Assembly: GCA_963556495.2 (NCBI GenBank)
Contig: OY747712.1
Coordinates: forward strand, 8,644,581 to 8,708,580
Source: Valencia hispanica
Taxonomy: Eukaryota; Chordata; Actinopteri; Cyprinodontiformes; Valenciidae
DNA length: 64,000 nucleotides
Reading direction: 5' to 3'
Shown here: positions 52,721-64,000 of the stretch, in pieces
How the letters are laid out: every line of letters starts with the position of its first letter
Position numbering within the stretch: the stretch's first letter is position 1
Translations under genes and position numbers: made by a program
Notes under the pieces: generated by a model
What the model was told of the DNA's origin: nothing
Seen by the model: the letters and a program-made list of their open reading frames with translations, nothing else
Databases searched by the model: none

Positions 52721-55700
52721 CTGTAAATGTATAAGGATTAAATGTGACAAAAGTGTTAATAATGTAACAAATCAATAAGTACAGTTTTAAACCTCTTAGT
52801 TTTTCAATCTCTAACAAACCAAGACTCTTGTAATGACTGTCAGTCCTTGAGCCTCGTGAATACAGACATATCGGACGCTGTGCAGTAAAATATCTAAGAG
52901 AGATGATGTTGCCATAGAAACCAAGAAATATTTCTGCACCACACACAGACCTGCACTTAATGAACCTGAGTAGATAGAGCACTACTCCTGATTGTTTAAC
53001 ACTGTGGTCGGAATCAGAGGAGACTTTAATAATGTCCAAGTAAATCAGGACAACGATATGACTCGAAGCTGCGCATCTTTTTAATGTTGAGGGCTTTTGA
53101 TATGATACAGTGTGGTGTGACATGCTCCACAGTCTCTGTGGGGAAAAGCTATCGTAGTTTCAAAGCACCGCTGAAGATTGTAATTTCCACAGAAATGTAA
53201 AATCACAGGATAACTAAATTAACAGTTAACATCAGAGGAAGAGATACATTCCAATGCAGCTGAAATTGTTCTATTTCCGATTTTTCAGATTACAAAAAAA
53301 ATAGACAATATATTTTTATAAAAGTATACTCAGCAACCCCATGCAGGAAAAAACACATTATTTCTGGTTGTTAAATGAAGTGGAAATAAAGATATGAATG
53401 AATAATTTAGACACTTCTGTACACAGTAGAAAACCTTGTTAGTGCCACAACATAATGGATTAAATTGTGTTATATATGTGTATATTACTATATGTTTGCA
53501 GAAAATAAAATGCAGAAAATAAAGAATAATTGTCTAATCTAACTATCTTTTTTAACAACCAACAAATACTGAGCCACAATCTTTATAGCAGTAATATGAT
53601 TCCAAAAGAGAATGACAAAAAATGGAATGTTTTAGTTCGAGGGTTTCATGTATCAGGACATAAAAATAAAAAAAATCCACTTTTTTTATCAGCTTTACAA
53701 ATTCTTTGTAATCAAACCTGAGTTTATAAAAATATAAACCTTGGCTAGCTCATCGCAACATGTTTTCTTTTTTTACTTTCCAATCGTTACTTCTGACATT
53801 TTCTGGTTGTGTTTTCGATCTTTTTCCTGATCCTTTGGAACTGACCCCGAGCTCTAGCTGTTCGACAGACGGCCTCATATTTGAATTTAGAAGAGGAGTT
53901 TATGGTCGACTCATGCAAACGTCCTGCCTCTGCAAAACAAGCCCAAATCACCAACCCTCCACAGCAATCCTTGACGATTGATATGAGGTGTCTGTTCCGA
54001 CATGCTGTGTTTGGGTTTCATCAAACAAAGCCAGATGTGCCTTGGTTCAGGCAGAAATGTATAAACCAAGAGTAAGTCACACGATATCAAACTCACTGTA
54101 AAACAACATTTTGCTTTTTTAAGACAAAGACAAGATTATTTCAAACAGGAGGCAGAGCATTTGTTTCGCAGAAAACGACTCACAGGGCATTCTTTCCAAC
54201 TAGACCACAGCAAATTGGAAACACAAGTGAATGAGACCTTTAAAATCATAAACAGCAGTATGTGTACCTATTCCCTACATAATAACTCTTACCTTCACTC
54301 TAAATGTATATACAGTTTTCCAATTAATAGCTTCTTTCATCTCTGTGCTTCCCCTGACTTCATCTTTAAAAACCTCATTGACATTGAAAGTAGGCTACTG
54401 TAACTCTGTAGCACATAGCTATGGAGCATTAAGTGATCGGAATAGGATCCGATTTTTGAGTTTCTGACTGGTCAGTCAAAGTTCAGGGCTGATCAAGCTA
54501 AATATCCACCGATTCCAATTATGAGTCAAACCCTTGAAAATATAATCCCTATTAAACTTTACTTTAAATGGAATCAGAAACATGATCTGTCTGTATGAAC
54601 ATTTAGAACATAGGGTCAGGGTTATGGAGTAGGGGAAAGGGGTGATAATATCCTTGTGTTTTCATTAATGACACTTTCATTTTTGTTTTATGCAAAAACC
54701 AAAGAATTGCCAAATTCAACACTAAAACACTTAACTTTCAAATTAAATTCAATGTTTGAATTTCCTCTTCATAAATGTTTCTCTTTTCTTTCTTTTTTAA
54801 AGAGAAATGAAATATTCTCCCTGCCCTCTGCACAATATAAAAGCGACATCCGATGCGGGGGAAGTTAGAGCAGCTCTGACAGATTCATGAGTAAACTTAA
54901 GCTTGGAAAAAACAGCTTAATAAATCTTTCTGCTATGAGGCACAAACACTATACACACTAAATCTTTTAGCTTTGACACTATATATGTCAACCATCTCAC
55001 TGAATACCATTTAATGTCAATGTATATAAATTACCTACCAGATAAAGGCAAAAATAAACTGCTTTTGCCAAGAATATTTATATAAACAAAACAATATACT
55101 CTTTAGAGAGACTAATGATCTTCCTTGGCATTTGAAGCATTTATTTAAATAACTGACATAAACTCAATATGTCTGGATGCCAAGTTTAATCACTTGCACA
55201 TTACTTCCCTGTTGGACTAGACTGCACAATATTTCAGGAACGTTAAATAAAAAGGATGCAAACACAGACAACCTTTGTTTTGCTGATGAATACAAAGAGC
55301 TTAACGCCTTCCTCACAGCAAGCCACGGTGATTTAAAATGCAACAGATCTGAACCCAGTGTTTCAAAAATCCTAACAGGCTTCTTAAGGACTGTGGAACG
55401 GTGCCCCCCAGCGTGCAATCATGCACACAGAAGCAGGCTGTCATGCTGGTCATGCACGGCAGATGTTATGCAACAACCACGGAGAAAATTTTTTTTGAAC
55501 AAAACTTAGTATGTTGAAGTGAAACTGGATTTAGTGAATGGGGAACCTGGTGAGCTGCACAGTTTGTGATCAGATTGAATCATGTTGATTTACACTAAAT
55601 CCCTTTTTATGAGGGTGTTTTATCTTGACAATCTCTTTATGCCTCCCTTTAAGACCAGCCCCCCTGTGACCTCTACATCACTCCTGATCTCAGTTCCTTT

Positions 55701-56888
55701 AATCCCTTCTTACTGCTGTTCGTTACTTTTGTTTTGTCTCACCATATATCTATGACTATCTGTCCGAATAATCTTAAAGAAATAGAATACTGGCTGTCAA
55801 ATTACTTTATGTCTCATTCCATTTATGTTATTGGAAACATCGTCTTCTTAGTATTGAAATACTCAAACACTCGTACACACACACTGTGTTTTTTCCCTTT
55901 CCTTTTCTTGCCAATTCCTGCCGGCGCTGGCATGTGCAGCACTTCATTCATTCACGCTTAGTCAGCTGAAATTGCAGATGCACCGTCTGAACCAAAAAAG
56001 CCTCTGCATTCCTGTGGCAGCATCTAAAGGAACATTTCAGTTACAAAAAAAAAAAAAAAAAATCACCAGTGCCATACTAATGAGATCAAGATGGATTAGG
56101 AGTTGCACTCTGCTGTGAGCTGCCAGCTTCTGACACAGCCCACCATGTGCTGGGCTGCTGTTTCCCTAAGATGTAAAAGGGCAACTTTTAATCTCATTTC
56201 CTCCTTCATGGAAAGGCATAATGAGTAATCGTGTTACCCATCAGCCCAGATTCTCTGTTCGAGTTATGTGCATTACTGACAGTGAGAAATGGTCTGCCTG
56301 AAATTTAACCCAGCACTTACTCCAAAGAGAGATACACTGCGCACTGTGTGTGTTCAGATGTGGCTGCGTTCGCCATGCATGCGCGTGTGTGAGTGAGGAG
56401 GAGAGTGGCAAGTTATCCTTACAGAAAAAGTGAAGTTAAAGGACATTGATGTGCAATCTCAAGCCATATATGCATGAAAACCTGCAGTGACTGAACATTG
56501 ACTGACATCCACCAGTCGAAAGCTCAATACCAGAAGGTGGAGGGGGTGTTTTAATTGATTGGTTATGCAATAACTAATAGTTTCACCCACCCCAGCAAAT
56601 GTTTGCCCCTGTGGCTTTGGACTAATGCCTTTCTGATGATCTGCAGATGATCAAAGAGACAAAGCATCAAAATAAATTTGCCCCAGTTGTATAGATGGTG
56701 CTGAAAAGTTTGGAAAAAATGACGAGCCAATTGAGGTTGATCCAGAGGTTGCAGACTTTTGTTCTTTCTGTCAGGACAGAAACGATGTGGAGGATGGTGA
56801 GATTTATCAATCAGAGAAAACACAAACAAGCCAAACATCAGTCACATTATAAGGCTGATAATAGCAACACCTCCTGACTGTCTTGGCT
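52721..56888. other. Long unassigned interval
   Basis: No classified repeat or known exon. A minus-strand frame (52674-53123, 149 codons) and a plus-strand frame (55177-55509, 110 codons) are long for AT-rich DNA but match nothing I recognise. A poly-A run of about 17 lies at 56046-56062. 56090-56310 is complex and repeat-free, a candidate conserved non-coding element. Confidence 0.35.
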
Positions 56889-57088
56889 TCTTAAGGCAGT
56901 GTTTTTTAGCCCTGCTCTGCATGTTTGAGATGTTTCCCTGCCTCAGCACACCTGTTTTCAATTGATGGCTGATTAACTGTTTTTTTCCTGAACTGCAATT
57001 ATCTGGATAAGTGCTGAAGCACTGACACATCTAAAACATGCAGGGCAGTGGGCCTTGTGGAGCAGGATTGGGAAACACTGGATTAAGG
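56889..57088. mobile_element. Foldback hAT MITE, 184 bp
   Basis: The element at 56897-57080 starts CAGTGTTTTTTAGCC and ends GGGAAACACTG. Long imperfect inverted arms pair GCATGTTTGAGATGTTTCCC with its near-complement around ACATCTAAAACATGC. The flanks TCTTAAGG (56889-56896) and GATTAAGG (57081-57088) match at 6 of 8 positions. It is wholly non-coding and would move with a hAT transposase in trans. Confidence 0.72.
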
Positions 57089-57100
57089 TGATAAAAGTTT

Positions 57101-57394
57101 AATGGTAAATGGTCTGGTGTTGTATAGTGCATTGTCTAGTCCTGAAGACCCCAAAAGCTTCACGCTACATTAAGTCATTCAGCCACTGGTGATGGTAAGC
57201 TATATTGTAGCCACAGCTGCCCTGGGGTAAACTGACAGCAGCGAGGCTGCTGCACACACAGGCGCCACCAGCCCTCTGACCACGACCAGTAGCCGAATAG
57301 GGTAAAGTGTCTTGCCCAAGGACACAATGACCGAGACAGCAGGAGTTAACACCGGTAAAAGACGAGCTTCTACCTTATGAGCCACGGTCGTCCC
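57101..57394 (-). repeat. Fish interspersed repeat with AATGGTAAATGG tail, copy 1
   Basis: AATGGTAAATGGTCTGG, GGTGATGGTAAGCTATATTG, CTGCCCTGGGGTAAACTGAC, GTCTTGCCCAAGGACACAAT and GAGCCACGGTCGTCCC follow in the order of a very common fish repeat. The other copy (62311-62428) ends in the complementary CCATTTACCATTTACC tail in opposite orientation. Confidence 0.7.
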
Positions 57395-57604
57395 AGTTGA
57401 GTTTGAGGTAATGCAGGAAACTACAAAGTCAAAATGTGTTTGTTTGTTGTTTCTTAGGGTTGCACGATGGAGTGGTTCCCAAACGAAAAGGTTTATTTGA
57501 ATTCTGGCCAGGTCTGTGAGGAGTTTTTTTGTGGAAAAGTACAAAGAAAGACAACATGAACATAGGCATAAACTTTTAATGTCCTTAAACAAGCATTTTT
57601 AACA

Positions 57605-57900
57605 AGTACAGCACCCTCCACAGTTATTGATACCTTGTAAAAGTATGAATATTTTACTTGTTTGCTTTTTAGTTCAAAATGTCAAGAAACTATGACTGAA
57701 AACTGTTTTCTCGTTCCAAATGAATGACTCGTGACCCGGCCTTTGCAGATCTGAATGACAAAGAAGGCTGAATGGGGAAGCATGTTTTAATAGCTACCAC
57801 ACATAACGAGGAGGATAAGATGTAAAAAATCAAAAAAATCTCCAAAGTTCATTGTTAGAAATCTGCAGCATTATTTTTTCCTATTTGAGATTATGCTCCT
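57605..57900. mobile_element. Tc1-like terminal repeat fragment
   Basis: CAGCACCCTCCACAGTTATT followed by GATACCTTGTAAAAGTATG resembles the outer end of a fish Tc1 family. No transposase is attached. The right border is unclear. Confidence 0.45.
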
Positions 57901-59123
57901 AAAAAAAATGTTAGGCTTTTTACAAATCCTTAGCAGGTAGCCCCGGTAATTGCAGACTGCGCTGTAATGGAAAATAGATCACACTTTCAACAGTTGCTAC
58001 ACTTTTAGAATGAGCTCTGCTTTTGAAAATTATGACAAATGTTTATAGTCTATATTGCTTAACCAGTAACCTTACATTATATAAATTAATTAAACAGAGG
58101 GGTTAAATGACTTGGCATACTTGTAATTGAAATATACCAGAAGTCTGTTCACTTCAATCTAATTTTATTTAACTCCATTGTGCAGATGGAAAACATTCCT
58201 TCAAATACAATTTGACTAGCAAAATGTTTTTTTTAATTTGTAATTTATGTTTTAATCTCTGATACAATATGTTGAATTTACCATTGACCTGTATATATAT
58301 AAATATTCTAAAGTTTGAAGACATCTGTGTTATTCACAGCACCAAATTTTATATTACGATGAGAATTGGAAAATGGTTCGTTCACCCAGACTATCTTTAT
58401 TCACAGACACGAGATGTGAGACTGAGTAATGACTTCAGGAAAATCTTTCCTTTCAAAGGAAAAATGCTCAGTTTGAAATAAATTTACATATTTGGATCTT
58501 ATTGCCTCATTTAGTGCTCTGATGGAGTGAAAATCAAGCCAATGTCAGGTCTGTGAAAACCATCAGATGAGTCAGAGACTGATCCTGGCTTGCAATGGTT
58601 TTCCATTAGTCCTCCTGTCCCTCCCTTCCCCTCCCCACCGCAGTCCGGTCATCCATTCCACATCCAGGTCTCGACACAACTTCCCCGGCACACTCATAAT
58701 GCACAATTAACTTCTTTGCCTTCTTATAAATATTCATTAGCTCTAGCATATTATAATTTTGTTCAAAACGATTTCAATCAAATTAGCATAATTAAACATT
58801 ATCTGTGGTAATGCTGCTGGCCGAGCAACCACAGCGAGACAACCCGGCCATGTTTCGATGTGTGTCAGAGCTAAACAGAGGCATGATGGATAATACAATT
58901 ATGTTTGGGAGACAATGTGAGCCCTGCAGTATTGTTATTAATGTGCTCTGTTAATGGCGATGAATAGGCATGTCTTTAAGAGCGTTTCTTTTTGTGGAGA
59001 GAGAAAAGTGAGATAAGATAAAGGCAGAGAGAAAGTAAAAGCTGGGAATACCTTTGTGTTTGTGCAGCAATGGATTCATCTATTGCAGAAATAAGTTAGA
59101 CACAGCCCCTGAAGTTCAAGTTA
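57901..59123. other. Unassigned interval with conserved-element texture at 58560-58985
   Basis: 58560-58985 is free of recognised repeats and carries TATTCATTAGC, AATTAGCATAATTAAACATT and TTAATGGCGATGAATAGGC, packed with TAAT/ATTA cores beside complex GC-balanced sequence. This is the strongest-looking candidate regulatory element in the window by texture. No alignment was possible. Confidence 0.35.
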
Positions 59124-59620
59124 TGTAAGTAAGTAAGTAAGTAAACTTTATTTATATAGTACCTTTCACAAATAAACTCAGAAAGTGCTGTACAGACTGC
59201 AGATATAATTAAAAAGGACACCGAGAATCAAAGCAGTAAATAGATCAAATCGCAGAGCGCTAAACAGAGTACTGATAAAATCATAAAAGACAAATAGAAT
59301 CTAAACAGCAAATAAAACAAACAGAGCAATTAACTAAAAGCTTGTCTAAATAAAAGTCTCTTCAGCTGCTTTTTAAAAGTATGAGCAGAGTCAGCAACAC
59401 GGAAAGACAAGGCCAGAGTCTTCCACAGTCTGTTGGCTACTGCATGAAAAACCAGGTCTCCCCGAGTTTTAAAACGGGTCTAGAGGACCTTCAGAGGTTC
59501 TAGCCTGAAGACTTAAGTGTGTGGCCAGAACAATAAGGGGTCAACAGATCGACAATGCATTGAGGGGCCTCTAAATTAAAAGCTCAAAACTAAGATTTTA
59601 AACAGTAGATTTTAATCAAG
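59124..59620 (-). repeat. Non-LTR retrotransposon 3' region, minus orientation
   Basis: On the plus strand it starts with (GTAA)n (59125-59144), then CTTTATTTATATAGTACC and GAAAGTGCTGTACAGAC, the reversed 3' tail of a fish LINE. It continues with GTCTTCCACAGTCTGTTGGC, AACCAGGTCTCCCCGAG and GTGGCCAGAACAATAAGG, in the order of a common fish repeat 3' region. No reverse transcriptase domain was found at its far side. Confidence 0.6.
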
Positions 59621-60783
59621 AAAATCAGTAGAGAGTTTTTGACAAGACATTCTCTAGAGTGCCTCTTTCGGAAACCAGACTGAAACTTATCCAGAAGAAT
59701 ATTAATATTCAGAAGAATATTCATCTGCCCTTCTACTACCTTCTTCAAAACTTTATGTTTAACCAAGCACAGTCACGGACCTGTTCACGTATATCTAGTA
59801 CCTATAGGAGCTGCTAAAAAAAGCTTTTGTTTGTTTTGACTTTACTGGTAGTCACTCAGCTGGATGAAGGTGGAGAAGTGTATTTGAAGCTCTTCCATTA
59901 ATTAGCCAAAACATCTTGTTTGGACAATGATCCCGTTTATTTTACTGCTCTTCATACAAGTTGCACTGATGGATTTGGCACAAATGCTGTGCTGGTATTA
60001 GAGATGTTAAAAAAAGACTATCAAAGATTTTAAAAAACTTCATGCCATGGTGTGGCAAGCGGTAAAAACATTGCACTCACCCCACCACCAATGTGTAACT
60101 GGACACGCCAAATCGCCTGTGGACACACCTATATAATTTGTGATGTACCCTGCCACCATCACCATAGGTGAAATTCCAGCCATGAGGAAAATAATAAAAT
60201 AATAAAGAAATCTCTCCTATCACGTTTTTGTGAACAACCAAGTACAATATTGTGAAAATGTTCTAGTTTCAAAAGATTGAAACTTCTCCCAATTCATCAT
60301 CAATACTAACACGAAAAAATCCTCTGCAACGAAAGAAGAAAAACAAAAACAGACTGTAGACATATGTAAAAACGTTAACTTTCTCTAAAAGTATACTATT
60401 TAAAAATATTATTTCCATTACTACTAGGAAGATTTGGAAAACTGGGACTAAACACTTCCTTATGGAGACTGAACAGGTGCTACATACCAAGAACTTTGAA
60501 CAAACATGAGCTACTTTTTGAAGAGGAAGAAGGCAAACATATACTCACCAAAGTAGCCATAACATAATACTTTTATCAGATGATAAACAATGTTTTCATA
60601 AACCAAGACATGATTTTAACAATATTTGGGGGAAAACTGAATCTTTTGTACTTGTGCGCAGAAATGTTCCTAAATATAAGAACAGCTCTGACCATGTGTA
60701 CGCACAGCATCTAGTGGTAGAACGGGGAATTGCAACACTGAAACAGTTTTACTTTGACTGAATATTTATTTCATCAGTTTATC
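59621..60783. other. Unassigned interval
   Basis: Nothing recognisable; the minus-strand frame at 60269-60490 has no known motif. Confidence 0.45.
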
Positions 60784-60960
60784 ACCTCTCCCAAGGAGCT
60801 AATGTTGGCGTCTGTCTGTCTGTCTTTTAGCAAAATAACTCAAAAAGCTATGGATGGATTTGGATTAAACTTTCAGGAGATAATAGAAATTTTCCAAGGA
60901 ATAAATGATTACATTTTGGGGGTGGTCTTGCATGAAGATCCTGTGAATCGCTCAGCAGAG
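60784..60960 (+). repeat. Dispersed repeat with GTCTGTCTGTCT tract, copy 2
   Basis: GGCGTCTGTCTGTCTGTC, AGCAAAATAACTCAAAAAGC and ATGGATGGATTTGGATTAAA parallel the minus strand of 30780-30960. TTTGGGGGTGGTCTTGC near 60918 is part of the same family pattern. The 131-codon frame starting at 60754 runs through this repeat and is not a gene. Confidence 0.55.
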
Positions 60961-61023
60961 GATATACTTCCTGAGGCAGCTGAAGAAAGTCCACCTCCCA
61001 GCATGGACGATGATGCAGTTCTA

Positions 61024-61089
61024 CACTTGGATGATGGTAGGGGTGAGGATGGACTCGAGTCCATCCTCACCCCCTCCATCATCCATGTG
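61024..61089. repeat. 66-bp near-perfect palindrome with 34-bp perfect core
   Basis: 61040-61073 is a perfect 34-bp palindrome centred on CTCGAG (GGACTCGAGTCC). Beyond it the arms stay complementary out to 61024 and 61089, with three mismatched pairs. There is no spacer at the centre. Because of it the same peptide segment (GEDGLESILTP) appears on both strands. Confidence 0.92.
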
Positions 61090-61370
61090 GTATGGTGGAG
61101 CTACCATCAGGGACAAAAAGAGACTGCAGCATGTTGTGCGCTCTGCTGAGAAGGTGATTGGCAGCAGACTCCCATCTCTACAGGACCTGTACACCTCCAG
61201 GACACTTGGGCGTGCAGGTAGGATCACAGCTGACCCTTCTAACCCTGGACACAGACTTTTTGACATGCTCCCCTCAGGCAGGAGGTTCCGGTCTATTCGG
61301 ACCTGGACCTTTTGACATAAGAACAGTTTATTCCCTTCTGCTGTTGGACTCATGAACAATAACCCTAAGA
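61085..61370 (+). pseudogene. LINE reverse-transcriptase C-terminal fragment
   Basis: Translation gives MWYGGATIRDKKRLQHVVRS, AEKVIGSRLPSLQDLYTSR, DPSNPGHRLFDMLPSGRRFR and SIRTWTF, followed after a stop by HKNSLFPSAVGLMN. This is the conserved C-terminal tail of a fish L2/CR1-like LINE polymerase, normally past the catalytic palm. Everything upstream is missing, and the fragment begins right at the end of the palindrome. The second half is interrupted by TGA at about 61314. Confidence 0.82.
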
Positions 61371-61639
61371 CCGTGTTGTGTTTTTGTACCTTTCTGATTC
61401 TAAACTGATTTTATTTGTTAAAAGAAGTTAAGTATTTCCACAGAAGTGAATAGCAGCATACGAAACGATTCTTTGCCACATTTTTTTTATGTCTGCAGCA
61501 GGAATATAACTGTTGAGTGCTGGAGGGGGGAGGCATGAAGCAGAGGTACCCCTGATAACATTGCTCACTTGGCCATTATTTTCAGGAGGAACGCAAGGAT
61601 TTAATGAATTGCTTGAGGGTGTGGTGTTACCAAATATAG
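61371..61639. other. Unassigned short interval
   Basis: Nothing recognised. Confidence 0.5.
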
Positions 61640-61862
61640 TTAATTGAGAGCGTTTCTGTACGCAAATGACTGCTAACGGGTACGAGCGCCTAGGTACGCA
61701 CCTGTAGGATTTATCAACAGATGATTGCGGAAGAACTTGCGTGCGACTGCCCTCCGCATACTTGATAAAAGTGGATTTTGACTGTGTGTATGAACATTCT
61801 AAATTTCATTCATAGGATAGACTATAGGACAGTTTCTACGTTAGTTTGATAAATGATGGCCC
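61640..61862. repeat. End fragment of a GGGCC...ATTTATCAAA-type DNA element
   Basis: The plus strand ends TTTGATAAATGATGGCCC (61845-61862). Its complement, GGGCCATCATTTATCAAA, resembles the end of the 34526 element (GGGCCTGATTTATCAAA). Upstream AGGATTTATCAACAGATG and TACGCACC fit the same family of ends. No left end was found. Confidence 0.35.
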
Positions 61863-62310
61863 AGAATCTTTAGAAACATTGAAATAGCCAACTGCAAGCT
61901 CAGATGCCAACATTTGCGTAGTTACCCAGTCGCAGTGCACAGCAACATTTCTTCTTTAAGAATTGCTTGTATCTTGTTTTATTCACCCTTTCAGATTTTA
62001 TATTTTCTAAGGGGTACAAAAAACTCCTTCAAACAAATGAACATAACATAAACATACTAAATATTGAAGGTTTTTGGCTTTGCCTGCAAGTTAGACCTTC
62101 CTTATACATTACAGCCACAGACTGCATCAAGATCTTGGCATGCAGGAACAGTGGAAAAGAATAGAGCTTTGAGATATTTTTCCAACCATAAAAGCTTTTT
62201 TGACTTATCAAAAGAGGTGGTATCTAAAACTGGATCGATTGTGATTGAATATGTTTGAGAGACAGAGAATAGAATTTCATGTGAAGTTGGAAATTTTGAG
62301 ATATTAAGGT
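61863..62310. other. Unassigned interval
   Basis: AT-rich, no feature recognised. Confidence 0.5.
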
Positions 62311-62428
62311 TTTAGGTGTGTGAATGTGTGCGTGAATGGGTGAATGACTGAATGTAGTGTGAAGCGCTTTGGGGTCCTCGAGGACTAAATAAAGCACTAT
62401 ACAAGTACAGGCCATTTACCATTTACCA
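62311..62428 (+). repeat. Fish interspersed repeat with CCATTTACC tail, copy 2
   Basis: GAATGTGTGCGTGAATGGGT, GAAGCGCTTTGGGGTCCTC, TAAATAAAGCACTATACAAG and GCCATTTACCATTTACCA form the 3' end of the same repeat as 57101-57394, in opposite orientation. Confidence 0.7.
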
Positions 62429-63594
62429 CACCTGAAGTAGCAGAGATGAGGTTGCAAACACAAATTGTAAAAATTATTGCATTACTTCATTCACCAACTT
62501 CTATTAACAGATTTTACTCCATAAGAAATGCAAAATAAACATGAACTACTTCAGTTTCCTTACTAGCAACTTCAGAAATTGAAATAAAGTATAAAAAAAT
62601 ATATGGATTTACTTTAGGGCATTTTACTATGTAAACAACTACTATAACTATAAAGTTGGACCTGATAATTCTATATTTCTGAAAAAAGCATTAAAAAACA
62701 TTTTCTGTCTAAACAAAATAAATAAAGTGTCAGTACCGGCAGAACACCATGGCCTAATAAAATCAGTTATGACCTTAAAACAACCCGTTCTCCTTCTTGT
62801 CCTTAACTCTACCTGTTGTTCATACTTGTCGTTTTGGATCTAAAATTATAACTGTTTCAACTGGATGAGTCCTGGTATGAACCAGTCCACAAATCCCTAT
62901 GCTTTTGGGGTGTGTCTGTCTGACTGTCAGAACATTCCCTGTACAACTCAAAGCCAAGCAACTAAACAGAGACACTATGTGAGTCACGAGGGTGTGGCTG
63001 TGTTTCAGCGTGTTCTCATTTGTTCACCACAATAACACAGACCCATGGCCTCATGCCCAACCCCATCCGATCTGATTACAGGCCTTGTTTACACAGAGAT
63101 GGTTACTTACTGACAGGCAAACTCACGTTTAAGTTTCAAGTTCATGCTTAGCAAAGGAAATAGATACCATTCACCGTAAAATAGATGAAAACCAGGCAAA
63201 TTTTATTTTTTATCTGTTATGAAGGATTCTTTCAAACATGTTGCATGTGGACATCTACAAACTAAACTAATAAAATATTTTCGACCTTCAATACACAAAT
63301 AATGATCATGTTGTCAACTAAAAGGGCAATGTTTAAAGAACATTGATGCCATATACCATTTCATTTAGATAGGGTTTAGGTGCACATGTGTGTGCTTTAA
63401 AACTACATAAAGATTGATCTTACTGTACTGTAGTATGAACAACAACCAGATACAGAGACCTGATAACTAAGGAGCAAAATTATAATCTCCAATAGGAAGA
63501 AGATATCTAGAAGTGTACATTTTGACTGCAAAGCAACCAACACCAAGACCAACAGACAAGTTGTGGTGTACTATTTGGATTCTCCAGTTGTAGA
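62429..63594. other. Unassigned interval
   Basis: No repeat or exon was recognised. 62930-63130 is more complex than its AT-rich surroundings. Confidence 0.4.
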
Positions 63595-63690
63595 TTAAAA
63601 CAGTTTAACTGAAGAAGCGTTTTGGTGAGAGGTGAAGAGAGGTGAAATGCCTTCAAGATAAGAGAAGTCCAGTTGCCTTAATTTTCTAAC
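63595..63690. repeat. Degenerate dispersed repeat with GAAGAAGCG...GAAATGCCTTCAAG motif
   Basis: CTGAAGAAGCGTTTTGGTGA, GGTGAAATGCCTTCAAGAT and AAGTCCAGTTGCC follow the order of a known fish repeat motif (a GAAGAAGC then GAAACGTCTTCAA pattern, which I associate with Penelope-like elements). The family assignment is weak. Confidence 0.4.
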
Positions 63691-64000
63691 TTTCAAGATT
63701 CAAACATAATCCATGAGTTTTATGATCCGGCCCCTTGCAAATCGGAAATGTTGTGGACCATGCTCAGCTGAGGAAAATCTTGTGCACCTCCAATTTATCA
63801 TGGTTTGATACAGGACTTACCAAGGCATTTGCAGGATTAAAATATTGCATAGGATGCCACGCTTATCTTTCTGCAGCACCCTATACACAAACTTTTCTAC
63901 TCCATCCTGTCAAAGTTTTGACTGTATTTGGCTTCTAAAGGAAGGTTGAAACTGATGGTGGAGGCACAGAAACCGCCCATATACAGTTTAATATCTACAT
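63691..64000. other. Unassigned window end
   Basis: Nothing recognised; the 67-codon open frame at 63735 has no known motif. Confidence 0.45.

Noticed and set aside
60754..61149. 131-codon plus-strand open frame
   Set aside because: It spans a dispersed repeat, the palindrome and part of a LINE fragment in the wrong frame.

Overview
The window looks like repeat-rich, AT-rich intergenic or giant-intron DNA from a teleost fish. No host protein-coding exon, rRNA, tRNA or CRISPR array could be supported on either strand. The organism call rests on the mobile elements: three Tc1-like transposons of kinds common in fish, RTE-type and L2/CR1-type LINE fossils, Ty3/gypsy LTRs ending TGACA, hAT elements with 8-bp target duplications, and several 3'-tail repeats typical of fish genomes.

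Layout. 98-1934 is a hAT element carrying a second hAT. 2986-4611 is a Tc1-like transposon whose transposase frame is open from end to end. 4612-6683 is a remnant of a gypsy LTR split by a hAT (4716-6642), which is itself split by another hAT (5468-6301). 9231-9790 and 21472-22030 are inverted copies of one TTAA-target element. 9827-12336 is a 2.5-kb insertion, very GC-rich in its first 1.8 kb, flanked by a perfect 16-bp direct repeat and ending in an A-run. 13122-14628 holds two LTRs. 15224-16829 is a Sleeping-Beauty-like Tc1 copy with two in-frame stops. 17100-18130 holds an internally deleted LINE and an LTR fragment. 18453-18828 and 36870-37184 are solo LTRs. 24003-24740 is a LINE 3' end. 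26344-27891 is a short non-autonomous LTR element with both LTRs and an internal 42-bp tandem repeat. 30000-30466 and 37989-38910 are further TTAA-target elements. 34526-36734 is a 2.2-kb terminal-inverted-repeat element with internal duplications. 37280-37900 and 48590-49270 are RTE-like reverse-transcriptase fossils. 50227-51827 is a third Tc1-like element with one stop. From 52000 to the end there are LINE tails, a foldback hAT MITE, Tc1 fossils and a LINE fragment beside a large palindrome.

Between the repeats lie blocks with no recognisable repeat or gene. Several (near 25780, 29090, 47140, 56090, 58560) have the texture of vertebrate conserved non-coding elements, which would fit regulatory DNA around a developmental gene; this needs comparative data. 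There is no operon or pathway to describe. The functional logic is that of selfish elements: one apparently open transposase, several elements that could only move with help from elsewhere, and a layered insertion history that gives relative ages.
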